Shown here: positions 25,901 through 38,331 of the stretch, piece after piece | Position numbering within the stretch: the first letter of the stretch is position 1 | Layout of the letters: every line of letters starts with the position of its first letter | Source of the DNA: Stratiolaelaps scimitus | Lineage: Eukaryota; Arthropoda; Arachnida; Mesostigmata; Laelapidae | Direction: 5' to 3' | Assembly: GCA_019614645.1 (NCBI GenBank) | Contig: JABWDB010000001.1 | Span: 6,843,501 to 6,907,500 of the forward strand | DNA: 64,000 nt | Notes under the pieces: model-generated | The model's database searches: none | What the model was told of the DNA's origin: nothing | The model's input: the letters and a program-made list of their open reading frames with translations, nothing else | Made by a program: the position numbers and the translations under genes

Positions 25901-26924
25901 GGCAGACAAAGCAGAGCTACTCGATCATCGCGACGCGCCCGACGTTTCAATTGCGGATTTTCGATAAATGTAAATCTCTCGTATGCGGCTTTCATTGGTG
26001 TGCTACCTAACTAACCGGCTGACTGATCGCATGCAGGGGCAATCTAAGCGTTTGTTGTATGGCTGACGATGTATATATGTCTAACCCAATTGGTTACGGT
26101 GGCACAATCGATTCGATGCCCCACGGATATGCGTTCGTGTAATAGAAATCTATGGGAGTATCATTCGTATGTCCCATGGCTAAATATTGGTGTATGCAAA
26201 CGGCAGAATAACAATCTCAAGTTTAGCGTCACACCAATACCAGGGAAGAGCAATGAAGACGAGCCGGCTGAAAGCGATCAAGTGAAGGACAACTTGACTC
26301 CAGACTAAAATGACTAAGGGTCATCACTTACTTAACTGAGCCTCACATTTAGCTTATATACCTGCTTATGATAGCAGTAATTTCCAGATCACTCGCGACA
26401 CATGCGGTGCTTTAGTTTTACTTGTTTCTCGGTGTGACTTACTAATTTATTTTGACGATCTGAAATCATCCCATTGAGCAACTTCGAAGCGACTCAGCAG
26501 AAGTGCGTTCCTCCCGATATGTTTTCTTTTTCCACTTAAAGAAAACGACGTTCAGGCAAATGTTTGGCAGATAACCTGATATATGCTATTTAACAGTGAT
26601 TTGTCGCTGTTGATATGATCAGCTTAAGGGTTTCTTAAAGGTATTCGGGCTGACTCTCAGCCCGAACATTTAACAACATGACATTATCAGCTACGCCTAC
26701 TAATAATGTTATCATATGGTGTTCGGTTGCAATGTGAATGCTGGTAACAGCTTGTTAACCCGTGCGTCTGTATTTCTTAATTTACTCTCCATTTTCTCCC
26801 TATGACTCAGGTCGAAGCTTGGTTGGCAGAAGAGCGACTGAAACAGCTTTCTCTAGCGGTCCATATCGACGATGTCATTCCTGAGGAGTCCCCGGGAGTC
26901 AACAGCTTCGACGAAAAGAGCTAG
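16714..26924 (+). CDS. cytosolic 5'-nucleotidase-family metallophosphatase, ten exons, 594 aa
   Basis: Ten exons in consistent phase: 16714-16969, 17317-17456, 18762-19023, 19518-19694, 19911-20113, 20863-20982, 21461-21640, 22178-22308, 25114-25315, 26811-26924 (TAG). The sum is 1785 nt. In-frame TAG TAA directly precede the first ATG, fixing the start; an upstream acceptor at about 16642 suggests a 5' UTR exon. Motifs of the metallophosphatase domain: HFNDCY (10-15), GD (49-50), GNHDFDFG (81-88, split by intron 1), TH (185-186) and GGHDH (207-211). Motifs of the 5'-nucleotidase C domain: ETNLGNF (303-309), LLNSGTLR (324-331) and GKDGY (433-437). The usual NDxH reads NDxY, as in cytosolic relatives often annotated as mannosylglucosyl-3-phosphoglycerate phosphatase-like. 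There is no signal peptide, so it differs from the secreted or GPI-anchored ecto-5'-nucleotidases. Residues 447-594 form a polar Ser/His-rich tail. The substrate is not deducible. Confidence 0.93.
18599..18623. repeat. (TA)n microsatellite in intron 2
   Basis: A pure TA run inside intron 2 of the metallophosphatase gene. Confidence 0.9.
19075..19160. repeat. fold-back element with (TA)n core, in intron 3
   Basis: The left arm (about 19075-19111) and right arm (about 19124-19160) are inverted copies of about 37 bases with a few mismatches. Both contain AACGTACGGAAC or its near complement. The centre is a TA run, and another TA run follows. It resembles a small palindromic MITE or hairpin-forming insertion. 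Confidence 0.75.
20590..20705 (+). mobile_element. SINE-like repeat, copy A (intron 5)
   Basis: Shares with the other copies the core GGTTGCACNTCTGCATTTAA, then GGGGTCCGTCTT, then a CCGTGGAC-ATAAAATGTT-type 3' part. The 5' part with the tRNA-like promoter is diverged. Confidence 0.65.
22738..22911 (+). mobile_element. SINE-like repeat, copy B, between two (TA)n tracts (intron 8)
   Basis: The core ATCCCCACCGTTGCACATTT and the 3' part GTGCCGTGGACGTTAAATGT lie at about 22776-22850, with TA runs at 22738-22762 and 22884-22911. The tRNA-like 5' half is missing, apparently replaced by the TA run. Confidence 0.7.
23965..24040 (+). mobile_element. second tRNA-derived SINE-like head
   Basis: CTTGATCGTCTAGTGGTGAT resembles the start of a tRNA, with an A-box-like TCTAGTGG. 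It is followed by CTGGACCGCTAAACAGCTGG and GGGTCAGCTCAAC. Related short segments (GAGGGTGAGCTCAAG and GAGGGTCAACTCAAG) recur at about 24912 and 24971 and, more diverged, at 31713. It is not a functional tRNA: the T arm and acceptor do not pair. Confidence 0.35.
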
Positions 26925-28460
26925 TCCATTCACTTGCTCGCTAGCTAATCAGTACAAATGTGGCACATAACAGCTGAGTTAATGCTGATCCACGAATGCC
27001 GAAACGAACGAGCAAAACGATGAAGAAGATGAGAGATCTACATTTGGAAATTGTGCTGTATTGGAGACGGTTCGACTTATGCCAACAGGTCAACGGAGCA
27101 CCTTGCCGCGAGGTGACCATTGAACGGCACAAGTACCGCCGGAATGATGTGGTAATGAGGTCTTTGAAGCTAGGACAGCGCGTGCGCGCGCGATGAGCTC
27201 TGTATGTCAGTGAAGCGGCGAAACAGCACAGCAACAGCAGTAATTCTTACTAGCAATAGTCTCGCCCTGAAAGCAAGTGAGAGACATGGCCCTGTCGCGA
27301 TGCCGTAGTGCCATTGATAATAACTAGATGATGATACGGCATATCTACATCAAGCAGAATTAGGGTAAACGCTTCATGAACCCTGGGGGCGTAGTTGTGT
27401 AGTAACTCTTGTCCAGGTCATTGTTTACAGTTGTCTAGGAGCTGACCACTGTGGCTTTCAAGTGGTTAGGATTTCACAAGTGAAGGCTGGGTTATGGCAA
27501 GAGTTAGGCGTCTGTTAGAGGTGGCTTTCTATATTGGTGCTACTCCATACAAGCGAGCCGGCATACCGGTGTACGGACTCGAAGTGGACAATCGCATTAT
27601 ATACAGTCCGTCTAATTCGCGAGGACCAGCATGACCGTTGCGTTGTGTACTGACCTTGTTCCCGACTGCTATCCGAGTATACATGTTGCCAAATCTGACA
27701 CCAACCGCTTCAGATGTTATTTTTTATGGCCAGCGCCTACACATCGATGTAGACCTTTGGCGCAATACGAACAAAACTGGAGCTGGTGATTGCCTGGCAA
27801 ATAAGAACAGTTCTTCTTTTCAACGACAGAAACAAGTAGAAGTGTCATATATTTGCGAATATCGACGTTGTTGTTAGTGGGCTACTCATTATACTAAGTT
27901 ATTGGCTTTGTTTATCTGCCGCCCACCGATGCACCCAATGAAAAAGCATACACAATTGTTGAGTGGCATGAACTTCGGAAGCAACTAACAGCAATCATGT
28001 TTATTATATATAAATGCATAATATATGTTCTACAATAGAATAACAACAATAATACAAGTATAACAATTCCGTAACACACGCATATATATATATATTAAAA
28101 TAGTGATAATGACGACTAAGATAATGTTTCCATATGTGGCGTCACTGTCACAACTGAATGAGGGGCAACGATCCAGTTGGATGAACGTCCATGAAAATGA
28201 AAATTAAACCGCTGTGAGTTGCTCATAAGAAATAAGTACTGGATAAAGATATCGATCGTCGTCGACAAAGGTGTCGATTTGTTCATCACGATTCACCTAT
28301 TCACGATCAATGAATATAATCCATCGAGTAATTATAGCTAATTAGCACTCCCTCGATGGGGAGAGGATGAAAAGCGCGTATCATCTCGACGAGGGTTCGG
28401 CCCCCTCACCGTCAAGATGAAGAATTCCCACGTGAGAAGGCTTCAACCGCAACCGAGTTC

Positions 28461-28492
<32 letters not shown>

Positions 28493-29282
28493 TCATCAAC
28501 CATGTCCCAACGAATAAAAACGAATTTTACTTATATAAAAATAATAATAACAATATATACGATGAGTACATAGTACAGCTTTCTGCGTATGATTACACTG
28601 GACATACAGCGAAGTCATTATACAATATATATTTAGAATCCTAATAGCAGAACATAGGCCGTTTACTTGATATATATATATATATATATATACATAATAT
28701 TATTTTGTATTCATTTATTTATTTTGATACCACCGAATATTATTGAAACTTACTTAGCATTTTCAACGACTTATTTATGATTGAATTCGTTTTGATATGT
28801 TATGATAAGTTATATTCTGGTTGACACGGTAGACAAAGTTCTCCTGTTTTACCTATGCAATAATTACGCCCTATATGAATGTAATTTTTTCCACCATATA
28901 TTTCTATTTGGTAGGAACGAATATATTTATCAGAATAGTAGCCTGGTGTGGAATTGGCGTGACAGACGACAGCGAACTCCATGTAGCTGAGTCTGAGCAA
29001 AAACCGGTTTCCCATGAAGCGGCATTGTTAAGTGTGGCATCATTTACACTACCATATATAATACTATTAATCTAGGTGAGTGCCGCGTTTGGTCGTTAAC
29101 CGAATCGATGACTATCATTGAGCGAACGTTTGGCATCAGGTTCCAGTCCCATAATCGTACTCTTGTTAGAAGACTCCCGTGGCTCAAGAACTTTTGTGGA
29201 TAGGCGGCGTGTTGAACGGGGCTCCTCGTTAGCATGTCGTTCACTGCTACTTCTTTGCTAACTTGGCACTGCCTCGCTCCAC

Positions 29283-29313
<31 letters not shown>

Positions 29314-29429
29314 GAACAGAATCTTCTATGACTCTGGTGCGATAAATAGCTACATGAAAACTAAACCTGTGAGTGAGCAGGAACAACTAAACTAGAGGTA
29401 CTCGCTTCGGGCTCAACTGCCTGTGCCAA

Positions 29430-29467
<38 letters not shown>

Positions 29468-31550
29468 CAAATCTATGCCTTAATAATGGTAGAAATTGAA
29501 AAGGTGGTTATTGTCACCGCGAGTGTCGTCAACGCCGACGGCTACTACTAGATTTTAGTTACATTTATTATTATCATTATTATTATAATTATGGATTACA
29601 CCACATTATATATATATAATAGCCGTTCTAGTGAGAGTAGTTTGCTTGACAAAACGCGTGCGCGGGGAAACAGCTACAGAATTAGCAAGTATCCCTTCGA
29701 GCGGAAATAGCAATACGCCGAAATGTCAAACATCGCCGATGCTCAGTGAAGATGCGCCATTAGAAATTGCGTATATGCGAACCATGCGAATATGCGAGAT
29801 GTTAAACACAAAGCTAAACAATACGATACATTAAAAGTAATAATGAAATATACACATTTGTACGATAAGTTGCTGCCTTATTTATTTGAAAGTGTATCAG
29901 AGAATAAAGCTAATTATAATGAATTTGTCAAAACGACTGTGGTCTTGATTCGGTATAAGTTGAAATTGCTCCTCAATATTTGTCGTATGCATGGAAGTTA
30001 CAGCCCGGTCATTCGGAAGACTGGCAGCGATCGTTATACGCATTGAGCATTTATAACGAGCCCTAATTCCAATACGTATATTGTATCAGCAGTGGCTGGA
30101 TTCTCGTAAATTCAGCGCTCTTGAGGCAGAGCTGCATCAGTTTGCGGTTCGCGAAGAGCTTTACGTAATATACCGATAATATCGTAATTTATTTGACAAC
30201 AAATGTTGTAGATGCCAAAAGCATTGGTCAGGCTGGCAACTTAGATCTCCAGTATCAAGCTGTCGAAATTACCTTCGCAAAGGGCGATGAAGTTTCGTAA
30301 AGGAGGTCTGGTTGTCGGCATCTGCAACGTGCCTATCCATTCAGCCGGCCTTGAGTACGTGCTAAGCTATGTATTATAATAAGCTGCAAATATCTCGAAC
30401 TTATCATGACAACGAACTAACTAACGGCCAGTCTCTTTTAGAGCATACCTGTGGCGTTCTTGGCTCATACCAAGACCACATAAGTACAAGCGTGTAAGTT
30501 GGACATCTCAAACTGGTTCTCGGTTTGTACTCGTCATGTCGAAACCTCTGCGTCGTAGAAACCTGGATAAAATGGCTGATTGACGAGCCACAATCATCGT
30601 AGCCATAATAAGCACGATATACGGTTTATGGGCAAATAGACCGTTTCTGTGTTAACATACATTGTGCCATATCTGGCAGTGTGTTCCAACAATGTGGGGT
30701 CAAGTAGCAAAAAAAAAAAAAATTGACAGGTCTTATCCAACAATAGCCTCGAAATTTAAATCCGAGTTGCCTTATACCTTGTATTATAATCGTATCCTAT
30801 TGTTAATTAGTAGATACTACAGTTCGTTTGAAATAGGTCTTAATATGGATACCAGTAATGTTATAATTTGCAAAGGCTTCTAGTGGTTACTATGATATTA
30901 TACGAGTCTGAAATCTCGTACCTAGGCGCTCGAATTAGAATGTGAACGAAGCTTCCAAAACCAACAGTGAGCACCTCGCAGTACCTCACACTGTGCAAAA
31001 TGTATTGGTCCCCTTTGCCCACTGTTTTCTATGAGCCATTCCCATTGAGGGTGAGGGGACCCTCTCCATTTGTCCCTTGCCATAAAGCCGATAGGATATT
31101 TCCCTCGTAGCCAGACTCCAATGCTGAAGTATGATGTCTGCGAGCAAGTGCATAAGGGTTTCATCTGGTCGGACGAGACGCCTAATTTCAGAGAGTTTCG
31201 TAAACAATTTAAAGGCTATCCGTGGGCCTGCGATGCCCATTGCATGACGTAGAGCCTCTGCAGACAATCTGCAATATTTAGTGCTTTATGTTCATATACA
31301 CGTGTGAGATCTCAATATGCTGTGTGAGTAACGGATACGTTCAACCTTTGCCTCACGCGCTTACAATGTAGAGTTAACGCTTTGGAACTTTATGCCGTGG
31401 ACTAACCCGAAGGATGCGTTTAAAGCTTGCGTGCAGTGTTTCTGCTGGGACCTACTCCATAAAAAAGACTATTTAAAAATCTAGATGCTGTCAAATCATC
31501 GGCTGACAACCATGGACAGTGATATAATGGTAGGAGATATTATATCCATC
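26925..31550. other. no confident gene; (TA)n-rich
   Basis: Contains (TA)n tracts at 28081-28096, 28461-28487, 28672-28691, 29283-29308 and 29433-29464, plus short frames with no motif. 29631-29834 is open for 67 codons with a Ser/Thr-rich start but no splice context. 30922-31267 is open on the minus strand without recognisable features. Some of 26925-27200 is presumably 3' UTR of the metallophosphatase gene. Confidence 0.4.
29433..29464. repeat. (TA)n microsatellite
   Basis: A pure TA run of 32 bases; a similar run lies at 29283-29308. Confidence 0.9.
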
Positions 31551-31559
31551 ACTAGGTAA

Positions 31560-31735
31560 AGATTATAGTCTCGAGTAGTGAAAGCCTTGGATTGCTAGAG
31601 AGGACGAACGCCAGGCATGAGTTCAGATCCTACTAAATGTGGAAAATCTGGAGTATATGTCCTCGCGGTAATACCCAAAGGCTTATAGACGAGGCCTGTC
31701 AAATAAGAAGAACAGCTGAGAGTAAGCTCAAATAT
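31560..31735 (+). mobile_element. tRNA-derived SINE-like copy (second family)
   Basis: A B-box-like GAGTTCAGATCCT at about 31620 is followed by GTCCTCGCGGTAATAC and GACGAGGCCTGTCAAATA. The last two blocks recur, diverged, at 59053-59103, which marks a dispersed repeat. Confidence 0.4.
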
Positions 31736-31820
31736 GCTTACGTACAAATTATACATAGGTACAATACTCTTGGAATATAGTATACTTTAGGTATGTACCT
31801 CGACCCTACTGGAAATTAGG

Positions 31821-34800
31821 TTAGACAACAAGGTATTGCAAATAACTATTTAAAATATACGACATATACATAGTTCGGAACAATAGGGATTCTGATTCAA
31901 GTTCGTCGCACATCGGTCGTATGTACTTAACAATTGCACTATAAAATAACGAAAGTTGAAGCAATCTGCCCACGAAAAAAAAGTAAAAGCAATGACGACA
32001 GAAAATACATCTCTCATGCGTTAATTTGGAAATTAAGTTACAAGTCGCAGACAATCCGCTCCACCTCCACAAGTATTGAACTCAAATGGGGATTTTGATT
32101 CAAGGAACAAGCAACAAGTCGACCTCGGCCAAGGTTCACGTCAACTTGAATTCACAGTTTCCCCACACCGTATAGTACGTACACAGGAGATGTCTGATCT
32201 TGTTGGTGCTATGTTCTTCAAGTTTAAATTTCAAAGGGCCGATTGAACCTGAAGGAAACCAGAGAAGCAAATGTCAAGGCAATTGCACCCTCTCATGTCA
32301 ATCATTGTGCTATCATCCCCTTTTGCAGGGATTCCTTTGGTGTACAAAGAGGGAATGCCATCGCCTCCCTCAGGATCATGGCGGCCTCGGCCTGACACCC
32401 TGTCCCCAACTGCGTCACTAAATATGGTACATATCAAAGGACACAATAATATGAACTAAAGATGAACATTCTATTGTTAGGGATCATAGATCTGAGTCCA
32501 ACAATGGCGCCGCATAGGGCATAATGCCCCTGAGCACGCAGTCGCCGAACCGAGTACCGAGTGAAGGTGGATGCCAAACATACACAGCCAAACTCTTAAC
32601 TGAACTATAGTAACCCTTCGTTCAGAAAGGGCCAGGGACTTTGTTAAGGGTCACCTCACCATTTCATTTTTCTGCAATCTCAGCTGCTTGCGAAACACGT
32701 GAAATGACGACGGGGTGTCTTAATACCACTGGAAACTGTGCAGTTAGTTCTATTTTGTATCACCCATTCACGATTTAGTAAGGGGTACGCAAACTCAATT
32801 ACTTCTAGACATTGACGTTTTTTTTCTATTTATGATTCGCTTGTATAATAGGCTACTGAACGCCAAGTTGGTAGCACTATTAAGCCGCGAGAAGCAGCCC
32901 CGGCTAAGCCAATTATCTTGCAAACGTAGCTCTCAATAAAGTGAGTATCACCAAAGGGGCTTAGTGAATCACCTTCATGCGAGAGAGGGCTAAAAAAACC
33001 ACAACGCATTTCACAAAGACCTGTCTACCTTAGTGAGGAAATTGATACGTAATTGATATTCAAACACACGGAGGACTGGCATACTAGGAATTGACCGTCT
33101 GAGCACACCGCCAATCACGCGGCCTTAAACGACATCGAGGTTGTCTCACCCATGAGTATATGTGGAAGATGTTCGCGATTCTGATTTATGAAGACTTCTC
33201 GATCGACGAGCCTTCCCTCATAAGAAGGGCGATCTACAACATACCCCCCAAAATCCTGCGTGAACCGATATAAGCGCTATAAGATTATCCTTACAAGTCT
33301 GTCCCCTAAGCATGTTGACACGATTTCAGCATGACGATTAGGCTGGAGTGTGTATATCTTTCCGAATATATCCATACTAGTCTAGTCAGATAATATGAGT
33401 TAATAATTATAGCTACGGTTGTAGAAACGTTGATTTAGACAAAAATTAATCAACAGCTAATTGGATCAAGGCAGTCAGAGATGGAGGCGAGATCGTCGTT
33501 GAAATTATGGGTCAATAGAGGTCGTAACCGAAGAGTCCTTGAGGTCATAACCGCTTATGTGGAGAGATATTCTCAACTATAAAACAGTCCTCCCCAGTTA
33601 ATGATAGTATTGCTTATTCCGCAAGTCTAGAGAACCGTGTGCGAAGTGTAGTGCACACACACACACACCAGATCCAAGCTAATAACGTATCGTCTAATTA
33701 GCGTTAATAGTAGCTGATTACGCATTGCTACACGGCAAAATAGCGGGTCGCAATTTACTTACCAAGTTCACGAAAGGGCCCGCAATTCATTACGTTGCTT
33801 TGTGAGATCGATTTTTCACGTCTTTATGAATTTTCATAACAAACCGATACTTGCTGCTATGCACATACCCTTTTTACGTGCTTTAAATAATACCGCATAG
33901 CTATCCACCATCGACATAATGAAGCTATCGGGAAAAAGACCGCCCGAGCACTAAAAGACAGAGATATCCTGCTCCAACACTTCTTGCAAATGTCTTCGAC
34001 TCTGGGATCATAGATCTAATAAGCTCAGCGATCACAAGTCGAGTTCATTGCACAAAAAACACTTTGTGCCGTATGTTCAAATCACACATGGTTCGTTCAA
34101 ATATTGTTGCCTTACGAAGTGGCCCCATCGCCGACATGCCACCAAAATACCAACTGGAAGTAAATCTCCACGAGGCACGAGTAGAGGTGGCGTATTCAGC
34201 CCGAGAGAATGCTTTATCTGAATCAATTTAAACACAACAAGAGTGATTTGGGACACAACAACACTTTTAACCAGTTAAGGAATACGATCTTTGACCCGAT
34301 CTAGTAGGGTGAGAAAATGCAATCACATAGAATTAATATCGAAGTAGGTCACAGGATGAGGACAACGTTTGCACACATAGGCTGTTCTTCATCGTAAGGA
34401 ACCAATTGAGGCGTGATGCCAAAATGTGTGAGAATAGCGATAGCTTTGGGCGGCTATGAATCCTTACGAATGATTGTTGCTTTGTCTGTGCAAAGACACC
34501 AACGAGCTGAGTATGATGATTCCACAATTTCAAACCTGCTACACACAATGCCGTAGCAGTTAGGCAACTTAAAGGCCATGCCCGATCTAGGCATAGGTAT
34601 ATTTTTAATGTATTCATATAGAGTGAGCAATGTACAATACAAATAATTACGTAAACAAATAAACGCCGCGTTGTGACCAGACAAGATGCGCTACACACTT
34701 AATATGGATATATGGAAAATAGCTAGAACCTCTTGCGCTTGTAAAAACACTGAGCTAGAACGCGCTGCCGTCCATTATCCCGAATAGAACAGAGGCTGCT

Positions 34801-35700
34801 GGCGAGGCCGTAGAGATGCTTAGTCTGAAAATACTCCTCCATACAGGCGAAAAGTGTCCACTGAAGCTTACAGCCCTTGACCTTTTTGAACAGTCCACAG
34901 TAAGCACAAAGTCCCCCGAAAACTTCTTTGCACAAATTGAATGCTCTAGCCCTTCAAAGCTAGCCGGATATGAAACGGTACGAATGGCGTGAGAGATGTG
35001 GCAATAAACGCTCCAACGGGAGGAAGATATTCTGTACACAAAAAGCTATACGCATATAAATGTTACAGCCTCACTATGACGCTGGACCTTCTGAAGTCGA
35101 GCGGCGAGTAACGGTGAATGTGCTGGTATAAAGGCGTTCACTATTTCGCAGAACATTTTTTTCCTAGCAGCTTGAGTAGATCTTCCTGAGCCTATAGGCA
35201 GGTGGCTTGTAGAGTCTGCTGGGGCCGAATTTTGTGGCGCGTCATCGGGCTAAACCAAAAGACGATTCAATTCGAGAGTTTCATCGTTGGCTTCTAGCAA
35301 AGGAGACATACATCGTCAAAACTATGGTCATATTTGACAGGCAAAGCCCTAATATTATAGCCGTGTTTAAACTTGAGCGGGAGGAAATAGGCTTGACTTG
35401 GTATTCCATGGATTTCAGATTTGATATCTCAATTCCAGCGCACAAACTGTCACAGCATCTCGATATCTTGTGCTCTACGATGTGTAACATAGCTGTAGAA
35501 ATAGGAGCGAGCATCTTGGTTGAGTTGAGCCAAATGGACGATCGACGACCTCCACCAAAGCGCGAACAGCACAATTCGACCGTTATCACGCTGTTTGAAA
35601 GGGCCGCTCATGACGGCCACATGACGGCCATCTACGCAGATGATACTATAAGAGGTCTCTCTGTTGTGAGAATTGTCGAACATTGCAGATTTTTTTAAAG
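31821..35700. other. decayed retroelement territory, no intact gene
   Basis: Short frames on both strands. GGGATCATAGATCT-like sequence occurs near 32480 and 34005. A plus-strand frame at 35234-35698 is open for 154 codons (it contains YSMDFRFDISIPAHKLSQHL) without a motif I recognise and without an ATG start. It may be transposon-derived or chance. Confidence 0.35.
32320..32420 (+). pseudogene. non-LTR retrotransposon reverse-transcriptase fragment (possible)
   Basis: A plus-strand frame reads LLQGFLWCTKRE, then RLPQDHGGLGLTP. This resembles the FLWxxxR...LPxxxGGLGLP block near the C-terminal side of reverse transcriptases of L1/CR1-type elements. Only this block is visible, so it is a remnant at best. 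Confidence 0.35.
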
Positions 35701-35871
35701 GGGGACGTTGTCATGACCACACACTCTCCTTGCCGTATAGAAGTCGTGGTTAGCTGACTATCAGCTTCTTCCATTCTCTTTCACCCCCGACTTCCCCTCG
35801 AGGACCTCTGTCCGCTTCCCGTCTGTAAACGACTACTGTGGTCAATAGGGTGTCTGTAGAAAGCCCCATGT

Positions 35872-36748
35872 ATGAAAACACGCAGTATTTATGACGCATA
35901 CAGGGGATATACGATGCCTTCCTTTCTGTACAGTGGTAGCTGTGCCGCAGACCACATTAGTTGCCGCTGTTCCTTTTCAAATCTTATTGCGGAAATGCTG
36001 CCCATTAAAGTACGTATGAGTCCACTCAGATTTGAACCTCCGACACCACAAAACTCCTTTTTGATACTGCCTACCGTACCTCCAAGCCATGGCCGTAGGC
36101 TTGGAGGATGTCGTTCACCGTGGCTCCATAAGATCCCCTGTCGAATTGTATGTTCACGCGTAAAGTGCAATTCATTTGACGCAGGCCTTGCAATCGGCAC
36201 CTCATTGTCATGATCGTTATATAAGGTGATGTTCTCAGTGTTTCGTAAGGACAGCCTTAGTAGGTGATACTGACCAAACACTATATATACATATATTCAG
36301 AGACCCTTTCCAGCCATGAATCAAATTCAAGAAATTCACCTAATGTATCCCACGTGGAGGAAGAACGGTCAATTCGCGCGAAAGCTGCTTTTAAAATAAG
36401 CCCTTTGTAGGCTTTCCATCTTCGTTCATCGTTCAGGCAGTAGATGGTCTCTTTGAGTACAGAACTATCCGTCCATGGAGGCAATCAATTTTTCTAAACG
36501 AAACGAGGTGGTAATCCAATGTACTACGTTCTGGACTCCAATCCGCTAACTGTAGTTCCATCAATAAATAAGATTTGAATTTGAATACAGCGAATTACAA
36601 TCTACAATCTCGCATAATCTCCGTTGGTACCAGTGCATCTTTTGCATCCGGACGTAGTGAAGAAATCACTGTAGGACATGCACAGCAGTCGACAGAAGTA
36701 CCGCGCTAAACCTCAAGCGAAATAAGTAAAAAGAATTGTCACGGGATA

Positions 36749-36806
<58 letters not shown>

Positions 36807-38331
36807 TGTGCATAGATCCTGTTATTGCATCATGATGGTGTATTTATATATCACATTGCACAAGTTAGCGATATATATATATATACATACATATATATAT
36901 ATATATATTAAGCAAAATTAATATTAAAAAAGGTGCAGTTAGTAGGTCGGTTCTGTTTTACTGTGCACCGCGATTCGAGCACTAAGAACATTTTGCGTCT
37001 CTGGCTACATCTGCTGTCAAAAGCGTGTTACCGCTGTCACGTAGTCAAGCGCATAAGTTTCTTTGAGCAAACGCATTCAGAGACCTCCGGCTGCGAAAGG
37101 TTCACTATATTATGTTGTCCCGTGATGACGCGAACTGGTTGCCACGCAGAGACGAGCGTAATGACTCTTGATGAATGAACGTACCTCGATCTCTACAAAT
37201 GTTCAACTGAGTCTCAATCCTAGTATTTATCTAATGGCAAATATAGAACTATGTCTTTTACTTTGCACAAGGAAATATTATAGCATACAGTGGAGTATTT
37301 CTTTCCGTTCAACTTTTCTAAGATGCCGTCGGTGGACTTGTGCTGCGCTAATTATCGTTATGATTATGAAACAACGTCATTGTCCATGAAAGTTAGTGAT
37401 AGCCTCATTCTGGAATCGCCCACTGAAATTGGATGGAGACGGATGACCAGATGGTCTCTTATACCATGAGAGCTGGATAGTTAAATTATGATCCACTTGA
37501 CTAGATAATTGATTAATTAGTAATGACATTCATCTTTCGGAGTCTAATCTGATATATGGTAGTGTGATGATTTTTCGTTCATTTTACGTTCGAAGCTGTA
37601 TATTAAATATGGATGTATGTGACTTGTAATATAGTTGATCAAAAATAATATGGTGATTAATCTCATCATCACTCCATACTCGATATTCTGGTTGGTGGTA
37701 AGTTGATTGCAAATTAAAAGGAGCGAGCAGGTATCAAGCAGCATCATGCATTCACATCTCCCCCCCCCAAAAAGGTATCAAGCAAGTCTCGAATAATCAT
37801 TGCAGTGATCAACTCGACTAGAGAATAATGAAGGAAGCTTATTATGTTTCGGGTCGTTCTTTCGCCAATCCAGTAGTGCACTGGGCAAGGGACGACTCAT
37901 CGAGTATTAAAATTTCATATTGAGGTTTATTGACAGAGCTGCAATCTCACAAACACTTTCATTTTCGTTAAATGTTAAAGAAATAAAGTAAACGTTTGAA
38001 TTGTGTCGTAATTGTGTAAGAATTCAGAGAAAAAAAATCAGTGAATAATTCAGACCGCGAGAACTTTTGAAACTCGCACAGGAATTTTTTGTTGAGCAGA
38101 ATGAGCGGATCTCGTGAGAAAACGAGTCCCAGACAGCCGACAGGCGATAAACGAGGCAATAGCGGCTAGTTTCTTTAACGGCATTGTGGCACCACGAGTA
38201 TCATAGGACCTGGTATTAATTTTGTTTGCCCGAATTTCATATAGAAATTGGGCCAGATCATTTCTTTCCGTAGTCTGACCAGTCATCCTCGACTTCATGT
38301 TCTCACCGTGCTGCTCGTTCTCTGATTACAG
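35872..38331. other. no confident gene; likely includes intron or 5' region of the receptor gene
   Basis: A minus-strand frame at 36281-35889 (130 codons) and an overlapping plus-strand frame at 35872-36213 are both open, which suggests composition rather than coding. The stretch up to the acceptor at 38331 should contain or lead to the missing N-terminal exon of the receptor, but I could not pick an ATG exon with confidence. Confidence 0.35.
36752..36804. repeat. (TA)n microsatellite, 53 bp
   Basis: The longest uninterrupted TA run in the window. A second, interrupted run lies at 36870-36910. Tyr/Ile-repeat frames over it are artefacts. Confidence 0.95.

Noticed and set aside
35234..35698. 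154-codon plus-strand frame
   Set aside because: No ATG start, no motif, no splice context, and the opposite strand is open for 102 codons. Kept only as a note in a region entry.
36736..36921. Tyr/Ile repeat proteins over TA tracts here and at 12.4, 54.6 and 63.4 kb
   Set aside because: Dinucleotide repeats read as protein; not coding.
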